Shown: positions 1 to 5,751 of the stretch, piece by piece | Numbering within the stretch: the first letter of the stretch is position 1 | Layout: each line of letters opens with the position of its first letter | Assembly (NCBI GenBank): GCA_937968035.1 | Contig: CALBTS010000385.1 | Location: forward strand, 1-6,244 | Reading direction: 5' to 3' | From: an uncultured Methanomethylovorans sp. | Lineage (GTDB): Archaea > Halobacteriota > Methanosarcinia > Methanosarcinales > Methanosarcinaceae | Length of the DNA: 6,244 nucleotides | Made by a program: the position numbers and the translations under genes | The notes under the pieces: model-generated | What the model was told of the DNA's origin: nothing | Database searches by the model: none | Seen by the model: the letters and a program-made list of their open reading frames with translations, nothing else

Positions 1-437
1 AACTTGTTGATCAGGCGTTGTATTCGTTGGATTCACAGATAAAGCAGTCCCGTATCAATGTTGAGTGTAATGTTTCTCCATATGAGCCCATGATAAGGGC
101 TGATCAGGATTATATGCCGCAGGTATTGTTACACATAATCGAGAACGCCATTAAGTTCACAGCAGCAGGCGGAAGAATTTTTATAAATGCCAAAAGGGAA
201 GCAGATCGCCTTCACATGCAAGTAAAAGATACTGGTATTGGTATATCTCAGGCACAGCTTGGTGAGATATTCAAAAAATTCTATCAGATAGACGGTTCGA
301 TGACCAGAAGGTATGGTGGCACAGGTTTAGGTCTTTACATCTGTAAAACCATTATTGATGCACACGGTGGTACGATATGGATCGAAAGCGAGGAACACGT
401 AGGAACAACTGTTCATATCACGTTCCCTGTCTATTAA
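1..437 (+). CDS. Sensor histidine kinase, C-terminal catalytic (HATPase_c) part, 5'-truncated
   Basis: This is the ATP-binding end of a two-component sensor kinase; the frame is open to the left edge, so the sensor part and the phospho-accepting His lie outside the window. About 144 residues remain. The Bergerat-fold boxes appear in order: N box (HIIENAIKFT, near 132-161), G1 box (DTGIGIS, near 228-248), F box (IFKKFYQ, near 270-290) and G2 box (GGTGLGLYICK, near 315-347), followed by the usual closing DAHGGTIWIES and a terminal beta strand ending in FPVY. All catalytic boxes look intact, so it is probably an active kinase. The protein ends straight after the ATPase domain, with no receiver domain fused behind it. 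No response regulator gene follows; a spacer of about 600 bases separates it from the next gene. The sensed signal cannot be told from this piece. Confidence 0.95.
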   Translation, partial: LVDQALYSLDSQIKQSRINVECNVSPYEPMIRADQDYMPQVLLHIIENAIKFTAAGGRIFINAKREADRLHMQVKDTGIGISQAQLGEIFKKFYQIDGSMTRRYGGTGLGLYICKTIIDAHGGTIWIESEEHVGTTVHITFPVY

Positions 438-443
438 TAAAGT

Positions 444-462
444 CACGCTTTTTAGTTTTTAT
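444..462 (+). terminator. Oligo-T terminator region after the histidine kinase
   Basis: Two T5 runs (449-453 and 456-460) lie just behind the stop codon of the histidine kinase. Archaeal RNA polymerase commonly terminates at such T-rich stretches without needing a strong hairpin, and none is visible here. Assignment is by position and composition only. Confidence 0.4.
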
Positions 463-630
463 TGATCTGGGACTGATTTTGCTATCGCTTTCCTTTTAAA
501 ATTACCATTGATCAAATTAAATTTTCAATTTTGAATAGATCCTTTTTTTCATTGGGTTTCGTTTCAAATCCATTTATGTCTGTTTAATTTTTAATGTGCT
601 ATATTTGTGAACATATTTTTAACTAATAAT

Positions 631-656
631 ATAATATTTATGACATAATATTTATG
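631..656. repeat. Perfect 12-bp direct repeat, 14-bp period
   Basis: ATAATATTTATG occurs at 631-642 and again at 645-656, separated by GAC-type spacer bases (643-644). It lies in AT-only surroundings, where short repeats arise easily, so it is either a low-complexity accident or a pair of protein-binding sites. No other copy was noticed in the window. Confidence 0.5.
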
Positions 657-710
657 TAGATGTTCTTTTAAATGATCTATTTTAAATATACGCGTGGCAA
701 TTGGTGTCGT

Positions 711-720
711 TTTATAAATA
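711..720 (+). promoter_or_regulatory. Candidate TATA box for a small transcript
   Basis: TTTATAAATA resembles the archaeal TATA consensus. Transcription would start about 25 bases downstream, near 740-746. No protein gene follows at a suitable distance, but the hairpin-rich stretch up to the T-run at 917-922 does. AT-rich surroundings make chance matches likely. Confidence 0.25.
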
Positions 721-739
721 GTATTTTATTTTATTATTT

Positions 740-922
740 CAATCTGAGATAAAAAAAAGCATATAAAAGCATGTTTAAGGAAAACTGTAGTGGTATTTTT
801 ATGAACACTCACAATTGATTGAAATTGTCATGGATCAATGTCCTGCTTCAAATAAAGCATCTATTGATTCTGTTTTTTATAAATTCGCTTTCTGCAGCTG
901 ACTTTGTCAGTAATACTTTTTT
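740..922 (+). ncRNA. Candidate small structured RNA (unconfirmed)
   Basis: No known RNA family is recognised. Three perfect short stems occur in a row: ACAATT/AATTGT at 811-816 and 823-828, TGCTT/AAGCA at 844-848 and 855-859, and CTGAC/GTCAG at 898-902 and 906-910. The last is followed six bases later by T6 (917-922), the layout of a hairpin-plus-T terminator, and a TATA-like box lies at 711-720. A 23-codon ATG frame (830-901) overlaps the stems, so a tiny peptide gene is an alternative reading. The stems are only 5-6 bp in AT-rich DNA; boundaries are guesses. Confidence 0.2.
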
Positions 923-983
923 ATTAACAGAATTTTTATTTTGAACAAGAAATCAATTTTCTGCGCATATTTTTCATTCTAAA

Positions 984-991
984 TTATAATT
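984..991 (+). promoter_or_regulatory. Candidate TATA box upstream of ubiA-family gene
   Basis: TTATAATT lies about 45-50 bases before the likely start codon. A transcript starting some 25 bases downstream would begin near 1012-1016, giving a short leader. The match to the archaeal consensus is moderate and the region is AT-rich. Confidence 0.3.
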
Positions 992-1036
992 TTATGTTCA
1001 TAATACTTACAAGCATGTCCATTCCCTGTCTTGTCC

Positions 1037-1957
1037 ATGGTTTCCATGTTCAAGTATGTTTCAGATAATAAAGTTAGCATCGATCTTGAAAAAATGCTTA
1101 TCTCTTTCTGGAAGGAGTTCATATTCGGCGGTCATCTTTTTGCTCTGGGTGCTGTTTCCGTCGTAGCGATGTGTTCTCTCCTGTTCGGTTTACCGATCGG
1201 ATTGGACCTTCTTCTTGTGACCTATCTGATATTCTATCCGATCTATCTTTATGACTATACTCAGGGTGCTGCAGATGACCTGTTGACCAATTCCGTAAGA
1301 GCCAAATATCTCTCAGGCAACAAGAAAACATATATTGTTGTTGCAGGGTCTTTTGCGGTCCTAACAATGCTCTTCCTGCACTATACCAACAGAACAACTA
1401 TGCTTCTGGGATTTGTAGTACTGGTGCTTGGTCTTCTTTACAGTTCTTATTTCAAGAAAATCACAAAAAAGATAGTCGCCTTTAAGAATTTCTTTGTTTC
1501 ATCTGTATGGGCCCTGCTTGTTCTGTTCTTTTTCTTTTATTATTCCATTCCTATCACTAAGGCAGCACTGATCATGGCAGGATTTGTGTTTACAAGAATG
1601 GTCGCCATACAGATATTATTTGATGTCAGAGATATAGACGGTGACAGAAAGAATGGTCTTCTTACAATTCCAGTCGTAATGGGCGATCATAAAGAATTTG
1701 GATTACTTAAATTTCTTAACTTTGCATCCATTGCACTTCTGGTCTTTTCTGTATACTTTGGGCTGCTGCCCTTTATCTCCCTTAGTTTTGTGCCTGTTAT
1801 GTTCTACGCAGCCAATTACATTAACAAAGTAAGAAGTTCAATGAACAATTATGCATGCTATCTACTGGCAGCAGTAGAACCTATCATCTGGTTCAGCACG
1901 GTATTTTTTGGAAGCAACCTTGGTAAGCTCACGGTTCTCGTATCGATCATGCTGTAA
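1037..1957 (+). CDS. UbiA-family membrane prenyltransferase
   Basis: UbiA enzymes transfer an isoprenoid chain from a prenyl diphosphate to an acceptor within the membrane, using Mg2+ held by two Asp-rich motifs. The protein is strongly hydrophobic, with about eight or nine membrane segments and a usual family length. Numbering from the TTG at 1031, the second Asp motif is textbook: [12 protein letters not shown] at 198-209 followed by TIPV. The loop GLLYS...[10 protein letters not shown] at about 134-163 is also typical. The first motif ([10 protein letters not shown] at 74-83) is divergent: where the family usually has N-D-x-x-D-x-x-x-D it shows Tyr and Gln for the first Asn and second Asp. 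Substrate is not predictable; lipid, quinone or haem-related prenylation are all possible. Possible starts are TTG 1031, ATG 1037 and ATG 1046; none has a clear ribosome binding site, and I chose the first ATG. Confidence 0.88.
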   Translation: MVSMFKYVSDNKVSIDLEKMLISFWKEFIFGGHLFALGAVSVVAMCSLLFGLPIGLDLLLVTYLIFYPIYLYDYTQGAADDLLTNSVRAKYLSGNKKTYIVVAGSFAVLTMLFLHYTNRTTMLLGFVVLVLGLLYSSYFKKITKKIVAFKNFFVSSVWALLVLFFFFYYSIPITKAALIMAGFVFTRMVAIQILFDVRDIDGDRKNGLLTIPVVMGDHKEFGLLKFLNFASIALLVFSVYFGLLPFISLSFVPVMFYAANYINKVRSSMNNYACYLLAAVEPIIWFSTVFFGSNLGKLTVLVSIML

Positions 1958-2037
1958 GGTATTTTGGGAATGTCCTGAACAAAAACATTAAATCTCAGAT
2001 GGTTCATGTTCAGGTAGCATTCAGTCCTTCAATAACC

Positions 2038-2043
2038 AAGAGG
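2038..2043 (+). promoter_or_regulatory. Ribosome binding site deciding the pheT start
   Basis: AAGAGG, with GAGG complementary to the archaeal 16S 3' end, lies nine bases before ATG 2053. The longer frame's ATG at 1999 has no comparable site before it. This supports the internal start. Confidence 0.55.
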
Positions 2044-2052
2044 CTACATTCC

Positions 2053-3669
2053 ATGCCAGTGATCACCCTAGATTATAATGACCTTGAAAAGCTTACAGGT
2101 GCAGATAGGAAAACCATTATCGACCGTATTCCAATGATCGGTGCGGATGTCGAACGGGTAGAAACCGATCATGTTGATATCGAGTTTTTCCCAAGCCGTC
2201 CTGACCTATACAGTGTTGAGGGTGCCGCGAGGGCCATGCGTGGCTTCCTTGGAATTGAGAAAGGGCTTTGCGAGTACGAGGTCAAACCTTACAGTGTAGA
2301 GATCTATAAAGATGCCGCGATAGATGAGGTCAGGCCGGTCCTTGGATGTGCTGTTGTAAGAGGTATGCAGTTCACCTCTTCTTCTATAAAGTCCCTTATG
2401 GACCTGCAGGAAGACCTGCACTGGGCTATCGGGCGTGATCGTAAGAAGGTTTCCATTGGTGTGCATGACATGGCACATATCGAACCGCCTTTCAAATATC
2501 AGGCAGTTGATCCGGATTTCCGTTTCGTGCCTCTGGACTTCACAGAGCCTTTGTCCATGAGGGAAATACTTGAAAAGCACCCAAAGGGGGTAAGGTTTGC
2601 CCATCTTGTAGATGGTCTGTCAAAATATCCATTGATCACAGATGCCAATGGTAATGTACTTTCCTTCCCTCCTATCATAAACGGTACTCTCACGCGGGTG
2701 CATGAGGGTACTACAGATCTCTTTATCGACGTTACAGGTCTTAGTGATGCTGTATACACCGCTCTTATCATCGTTACAAGTGCTCTTGCTGAGAGGGGTG
2801 GTCATGTGGAGTTTGTACGCATCATCAATGCGGACGGTACTGAGAACATGACACCAGATATGTTTCCTGAGGTCCGGAAACTAACCTCTGAGGAGGTCTT
2901 GGACCTGTCTGGCATCGAGCTATCTCCGAAGGATATTGCTGAATTGCTTGAAAGTATGCGGTTCGGTGCAAAAGTGCTTGAAGACGGCACCGTGGAAGTT
3001 CAGGTCCCAGGTTACAGGGCCGATATCCTGGATAACTCAGATCTCATAGAGGACATAGCCATAGCTTACGGATACAAGAACATAAAACCGATCCTACCTA
3101 TGAATGCGACAATCGGGACTCAGCATCCGCTCTCACTGGAGCGTGGTCATGTAAGGAACATTATGGTAGGTCTTGGTTATTCGGAAGTGATGCCGTTTAC
3201 ACTTACCAGTGAAAAAGTCCACTTTGAATGGATGTGCCGTCCGGTGACCGATGATGTTACATGTGTCATGCATCCCATCAGCGAAGACCAGACAATGATA
3301 AGGACGACCCTTTTGCCTAATCTGATGGAAATATTATCTCTTAACCAACATCGAGAGCTTCCTCAGCGCATCTTTGAAGTAGGCGAGATCGTAGCTAATG
3401 GAAAAAATGGTCTGCATCTTGCTGCAGTAGCTATACACGCCGGTGCCAATTTCACTGAAGTAAGGGAATTAATTGATGCTATTATGCGAGAAAGGCAGTT
3501 GTCTTATGAGATTGTGGCATCAGAGGACCCGGCTTTCATAAATGGCAGACGTGCTGATATCCTTGTCAACGGAAATAAAGTGGGTGTCATCGGTGAACTC
3601 TACCCACAGGTGCTGGTTAACTTTGGACTGGGGCAGCCTGTTGTAGGCTTAGAGATAAAGCTTCTTTGA
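2053..3669 (+). CDS. pheT: Phenylalanyl-tRNA synthetase beta subunit, archaeal type
   Basis: This cytoplasmic subunit joins the catalytic alpha subunit (PheS) in an alpha2-beta2 enzyme that charges tRNA-Phe and removes mischarged tyrosine through the beta-chain editing domain. From ATG 2053 it has 538 residues, the usual archaeal/eukaryotic size, and lacks the N-terminal tRNA-binding extension of bacterial PheT. It opens with the family-typical [16 protein letters not shown]. In order: N-terminal and B3/B4 editing region (to about residue 260, including [17 protein letters not shown] near 134-150 and FPPIINGT near 205-212), B5 domain (about 275-345, with [23 protein letters not shown]), and the catalytic-like core (about 355-538, with [18 protein letters not shown] and FEVGEIV). 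The frame is open 18 codons upstream to ATG 1999, but that extension looks like leader. It follows the ubiA gene by 95 bases, so cotranscription is possible. pheS is not in the window. Confidence 0.97.
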   Translation: MPVITLDYNDLEKLTGADRKTIIDRIPMIGADVERVETDHVDIEFFPSRPDLYSVEGAARAMRGFLGIEKGLCEYEVKPYSVEIYKDAAIDEVRPVLGCAVVRGMQFTSSSIKSLMDLQEDLHWAIGRDRKKVSIGVHDMAHIEPPFKYQAVDPDFRFVPLDFTEPLSMREILEKHPKGVRFAHLVDGLSKYPLITDANGNVLSFPPIINGTLTRVHEGTTDLFIDVTGLSDAVYTALIIVTSALAERGGHVEFVRIINADGTENMTPDMFPEVRKLTSEEVLDLSGIELSPKDIAELLESMRFGAKVLEDGTVEVQVPGYRADILDNSDLIEDIAIAYGYKNIKPILPMNATIGTQHPLSLERGHVRNIMVGLGYSEVMPFTLTSEKVHFEWMCRPVTDDVTCVMHPISEDQTMIRTTLLPNLMEILSLNQHRELPQRIFEVGEIVANGKNGLHLAAVAIHAGANFTEVRELIDAIMRERQLSYEIVASEDPAFINGRRADILVNGNKVGVIGELYPQVLVNFGLGQPVVGLEIKLL

Positions 3670-3692
3670 ACATTTAGTCTGCAAACGACATC

Positions 3693-3747
3693 GCTCATGT
3701 TCTATGAGCTTATAGTGAATACTGTGTAACTTGTATTTTTTTATTTT
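3693..3747 (+). terminator. Hairpin and T-tract after pheT
   Basis: A perfect 6-bp stem GCTCAT/ATGAGC (3693-3698 and 3704-3709) with a 5-base loop is followed by T7 (3736-3742) and T4 (3744-3747). The T-tract is probably the working part in an archaeon; the hairpin is some distance before it. Confidence 0.5.
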
Positions 3748-3757
3748 CAGGGCAGTT

Positions 3758-3790
3758 AGTTCAAAGAACTTCTTTTGATTGCCGTTTTTT
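3758..3790 (+). terminator. Second hairpin and T-run after pheT
   Basis: AGTTC/GAACT (3758-3762 and 3766-3770) forms a perfect stem with a 3-base loop, followed by T6 at 3785-3790. It may serve as a back-up to the terminator just upstream and keep pheT transcription out of cheW. Confidence 0.4.
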
Positions 3791-3828
3791 CTCTGAATTT
3801 CCATTTGTTTTGGGGAGTCAAGTTTTGA

Positions 3829-3844
3829 TAAGAATATTTATATA
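3829..3844 (+). promoter_or_regulatory. Archaeal promoter (BRE and TATA box) of cheW
   Basis: TTTATATA at 3837-3844 is an ideal archaeal TATA box, preceded by a purine-rich stretch (TAAGAA, 3829-3834) suitable as the TFB recognition element. Transcription should start near 3866-3868, leaving a leader of about 20 bases that includes the ribosome binding site before ATG 3889. Confidence 0.75.
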
Positions 3845-3859
3845 CAATTCAATTGTATA
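3841..3859. promoter_or_regulatory. Operator-like 19-bp perfect palindrome on the cheW promoter
   Basis: TATACAATTCAATTGTATA is a perfect inverted repeat: 9-bp arms (3841-3849 and 3851-3859) around a single C at 3850. It overlaps the last four bases of the TATA box and reaches to just before the expected transcription start. A dimeric regulator bound here should block TBP or polymerase, so repression is the likely mode. The regulator is unknown; no transcription factor gene lies in the window. Confidence 0.6.
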
Positions 3860-3877
3860 ATGTCTTTTATATTTTAT

Positions 3878-3882
3878 GAGGT
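3878..3882 (+). promoter_or_regulatory. Ribosome binding site of cheW
   Basis: GAGGT lies six bases before ATG 3889, the normal archaeal spacing, and fixes the start codon. Confidence 0.75.
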
Positions 3883-3888
3883 ATCTTC

Positions 3889-4395
3889 ATGCCAGAATTA
3901 GCACTAAAAAAAGAAACAGGACTTAAAAAAGAAACACGTTCTGAAGAACTGTTACAACTTGTGGTATTCCAGCTCGGTGAAGAAGAATTCGGACTTGAGA
4001 TCATGCAGGTACAGGAGATCATCCGCATACCCGAGATCACACGTATTCCTCACTCTCCAGATTATGTAAAAGGGGTCATCAACTTAAGGGGCAAGATCAT
4101 AACAGTCATCAACCTCGATACAAGGTTCGGTATGGAGCAAAAGGTACACGATGACAATTCCCGCATCATAGTAGCAGAAGTAGATGAAAATGTTGTGGGC
4201 ATGGTAGTGGATTCAGTGAGTGAGGTTCTGAGACTGCCTTTATCTACGGTGGAGCCGGTGCCTGAGATCATCTCCACTAAGATCAATGCCAACTATCTGA
4301 AAGGCGTTGGTAAGCTGGAAGATAGGATGCTTATACTTCTTGATATCACAAAAGTGGTAATGGAAGATGCACCTTCAAAGGTAGCTTATTGCTGA
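3889..4395 (+). CDS. cheW: CheW-type coupling protein
   Basis: CheW is a cytoplasmic SH3-like scaffold that links methyl-accepting receptors to the kinase CheA in chemotaxis arrays. At 168 residues it is one CheW domain with a charged N-terminal extension of about 20 residues. Signature stretches are LVVFQLGEEEFGLEI (near 24-38), VQEIIRIPEITRIPHSPDYVKGV (41-63, cut short of the full run), GVINLRGKIITVINLD (62-77) and the closing YLKGVGKLEDRMLILLDITKV (136-156). The extension contains an LKKETG/LKKETR tandem made by an 18-bp duplication. It stands alone: no cheA, cheY, cheR, cheB or receptor gene adjoins it, and it is convergent with corA. It has its own promoter with an operator-like palindrome. 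It may serve a distant taxis cluster or a non-motility CheA pathway; the sequence does not decide. Confidence 0.95.
   Translation: MPELALKKETGLKKETRSEELLQLVVFQLGEEEFGLEIMQVQEIIRIPEITRIPHSPDYVKGVINLRGKIITVINLDTRFGMEQKVHDDNSRIIVAEVDENVVGMVVDSVSEVLRLPLSTVEPVPEIISTKINANYLKGVGKLEDRMLILLDITKVVMEDAPSKVAYC
3903..3938 (+). repeat. 18-bp tandem duplication inside the cheW N-terminus
   Basis: ACTAAAAAAAGAAACAGG (3903-3920) is followed directly by ACTTAAAAAAGAAACACG (3921-3938), 16 of 18 bases identical. It keeps the frame and yields the repeated hexapeptide LKKETG/LKKETR ahead of the CheW domain. Each copy contains an A-run (A7 and A6). Confidence 0.7.
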
Positions 4396-4418
4396 TCAGC
4401 TAAATGATCATGCTGAAT

Positions 4419-4472
4419 TGAACTGGTATAAATTAGGCTGTACCAGTTCATCCAGCCTTCTAATTACTTTTT
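4419..4472. terminator. Hairpin terminator between convergent cheW and corA
   Basis: TGAACTGGTA (4419-4428) and TACCAGTTCA (4441-4450) form a perfect 10-bp stem around a 12-base loop. T5 at 4468-4472 follows on the plus strand, supporting termination of cheW. On the minus strand no good T-run follows, so its use for corA is less certain, although the position between convergent stops suits a shared terminator. Confidence 0.65.
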
Positions 4473-4491
4473 ACACTTCTGAACACATCTT

Positions 4492-5427
4492 TTAGAACAG
4501 TTCTTTCCGTACCATAAATACCGATAATATCACAGAGAATAGTATTGATATCATGAATATTATCATGAAGGCATGGGCATCGTTCTCAAATGGAACGTGT
4601 ACGTTCATCCCGAAAAAACTTGCGACCATTGTTGGTATTGATATGATTATAGTAACGGATGTTAAAAATTTCAGGACCATGTTCAGGTTATTAGAAATGA
4701 CGGAAGCATAAGCATCCATTGTGCCGGTCAAGATATTGCTATAAATATTGGACATTTCTATAGCCTGCTTGTTCTCTATAATTACATCTTCAAGCAGTTC
4801 CATATCATCGGGATACATTTTGATGAGGTTTGCCCGCTGGATCTTTTCAAGGACTATCTCATTGCTCTTTAGTGAAGTTGAAAAATAAACAAGACTTTTT
4901 TCAAGTTCTAAGAGCTGGATCAATTCCTCGTTCTTCAGCGATCTGTGTAGCCGGCTTTCGATAACATCACTTGTTTTATCTATGTTTCTCAGATATTGGA
5001 GATAGACTTTGGAATTGCGATAAAATATCTGTAGCAAAAAACGTGTTTTCTTAAATGTCCAGAAAGACTTGACCGTATTCTCTAAAAATGGCCTTATAAC
5101 TGAGTTCTCCCTTAGAGAAACAGTTACAATATTCTCGTTAGTGATGATGATACCAAGAGGTATCGTATAGTAAATACCTCTCTCGGATGTATCTTTGCTT
5201 GCAACTGGGATATCTATCAGCACAATGGTGCATTCTTCGTCCAGTTCAATTCTGGCACGTTCCTCTTCATCCAAAGCAGCTTTAAGATGCTCGATCGGTA
5301 TCTTCAGATCTTCAGAAAGGCAGGATATCTCTTTTTCATTGGGATTTACGATGTTCACCCATGCTCCCTTTTCGATCTTGTCAAGGATGATGATCTCGCT
5401 TTCTATTGATTTATAAATGGTGAACAC
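4492..5427 (-). CDS. corA: CorA-family magnesium/divalent cation transporter
   Basis: CorA proteins form pentameric Mg2+ (sometimes Co2+/Ni2+) channels with a large cytoplasmic N-domain and two C-terminal membrane helices. The 311-residue protein has the standard plan: a mixed alpha/beta N-domain (about 1-120, starting WVNIVNPNEKEI...), a long helical stalk (about 120-250), a first membrane helix (about 251-272) ending in the family signature GMN (273-275), a short acidic loop (ENDAH, 281-285) and a second membrane helix (about 286-305) ending in RKELF. GMNVHVPF is typical of the shorter CorA subgroup found in bacteria and archaea. It starts with GTG at 5427, chosen because a strong AAGGAGG lies six bases before it. 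It is convergent with cheW and divergent from the PAS gene, so probably monocistronic; TGGTCC repeats lie upstream. Confidence 0.93.
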   Translation of the reverse strand: MFTIYKSIESEIIILDKIEKGAWVNIVNPNEKEISCLSEDLKIPIEHLKAALDEEERARIELDEECTIVLIDIPVASKDTSERGIYYTIPLGIIITNENIVTVSLRENSVIRPFLENTVKSFWTFKKTRFLLQIFYRNSKVYLQYLRNIDKTSDVIESRLHRSLKNEELIQLLELEKSLVYFSTSLKSNEIVLEKIQRANLIKMYPDDMELLEDVIIENKQAIEMSNIYSNILTGTMDAYASVISNNLNMVLKFLTSVTIIISIPTMVASFFGMNVHVPFENDAHAFMIIFMISILFSVILSVFMVRKELF

Positions 5428-5433
5428 AAAATG

Positions 5434-5440
5434 CCTCCTT
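5434..5440 (-). promoter_or_regulatory. Strong ribosome binding site of corA
   Basis: On the minus strand AAGGAGG is followed after six bases by GTG at 5427. It is the strongest ribosome binding site in the window and decides for the non-ATG start; no in-frame ATG lies between. Confidence 0.8.
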
Positions 5441-5459
5441 GTTGCCGGATAATGAACGG

Positions 5460-5472
5460 TGGTCCTTGGTCC
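5460..5472. repeat. Tandem TGGTCC hexamers upstream of corA
   Basis: TGGTCC occurs at 5460-5465 and 5467-5472, one base apart. If corA uses the TATA-like sequence near 5488-5497, these would sit at its transcription start, a common place for a repressor. The link to regulation is inference. Confidence 0.45.
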
Positions 5473-5570
5473 GGTTGAGCTATGATCCTATATTACCTTC
5501 TCCTTGTGGCTTAAATCACCCATTAACCCATATATGTTTTTCTGCTGAACATTTATCGTTGCCACATTTT

Positions 5571-5585
5571 TGGTCCTATGGACCA
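5571..5585. promoter_or_regulatory. Palindrome TGGTCC-TAT-GGACCA, operator candidate
   Basis: A perfect 15-bp inverted repeat with 6-bp arms around TAT. The arm is the same hexamer found twice at 5460-5472, which suggests a shared binding protein. It lies between the divergent corA and PAS genes and could serve either one. Confidence 0.45.
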
Positions 5586-5700
5586 TATTTGGCCTGCAGT
5601 TCTGATCAAGTTTTCATCTTAAAAAGTTTTGATCCATTGCAGGGAGAAAGAGTTGTTTAAGTAATAGGCTGCAAGACAAAATACTACATGTTTTCGACAA

Positions 5701-5724
5701 CATATAAATACAGTTATTATATAA
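5701..5724 (+). promoter_or_regulatory. Candidate promoter of the PAS sensor gene
   Basis: CATATAAATA (5701-5710) and TTATATAA (5717-5724) are both good TATA candidates. The first would give a start near 5730 and a short leader. The second would start near 5747, making the message nearly leaderless, which fits the absence of a ribosome binding site before ATG 5752. Confidence 0.45.
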
Positions 5725-5751
5725 TGGATATAAAAAAAACATGGTTCATAC

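Larger units (their letters stand above)
438..1036. other. Long AT-rich spacer without a recognisable protein gene
   Basis: About 600 bases of very AT-rich DNA dense in stop codons on both strands. I see no degraded gene that I can recognise. Visible structure: a perfect 12-bp direct repeat (631-642 and 645-656); an 8-bp repeat AAAAGCAT at 755-762 and 765-772, exactly 10 bp apart; TATA-like sequences at 682-690 and 711-720; three small perfect hairpins between 811 and 910 ending in a T6 run; and a 23-codon ATG frame at 830-901 with no ribosome binding site. The spacer is longer than the others in the window, so it may hold regulatory DNA or a small RNA gene. Confidence 0.7.
5428..5751. other. 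Divergent spacer between corA and the PAS sensor gene
   Basis: About 320 bases with no credible gene; an open frame on the plus strand at 5439-5660 has a composition unlike a protein and starts inside the corA ribosome binding site region. It should hold both promoters. For corA, minus-strand TATA-like sequences are seen near 5488-5497 and 5529-5536. For the PAS gene they are near 5701-5724. Also present are TGGTCC hexamers (see separate entries) and a nested inverted repeat: CCTGCA/TGCAGG at 5593-5598 and 5638-5643 enclosing GATCAA/TTGATC at 5604-5609 and 5629-5634. Confidence 0.65.

Noticed and set aside
438..1036. Degraded protein gene between the histidine kinase and ubiA
   Set aside because: Stops occur densely in all frames and no stretch resembles a domain; simple AT-rich spacer fits better.
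1119..1397. 92-codon minus-strand frame within the ubiA gene
   Set aside because: Low-complexity, charged translation opposite a clearly coding membrane protein.
1974..2014. 7-bp inverted repeat CCTGAAC/GTTCAGG in the ubiA-pheT gap
   Set aside because: Arms are short and separated by 27 bases, with no T-run; too weak to call a terminator or attenuator.
2206..2990. Several 60-130 codon minus-strand frames within pheT
   Set aside because: They are shadows of the conserved pheT reading frame and overlap each other.
4393..4411. Two TGATCA palindromes just after the cheW stop
   Set aside because: Six-base palindromes of this kind are common by chance, and TGATCA appears elsewhere in the window without pattern.
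5439..5660. 73-codon open frame on the plus strand in the corA/PAS spacer
   Set aside because: It starts with TTG opposite the corA ribosome binding site, has no ribosome binding site of its own, and its residues show no domain-like pattern.
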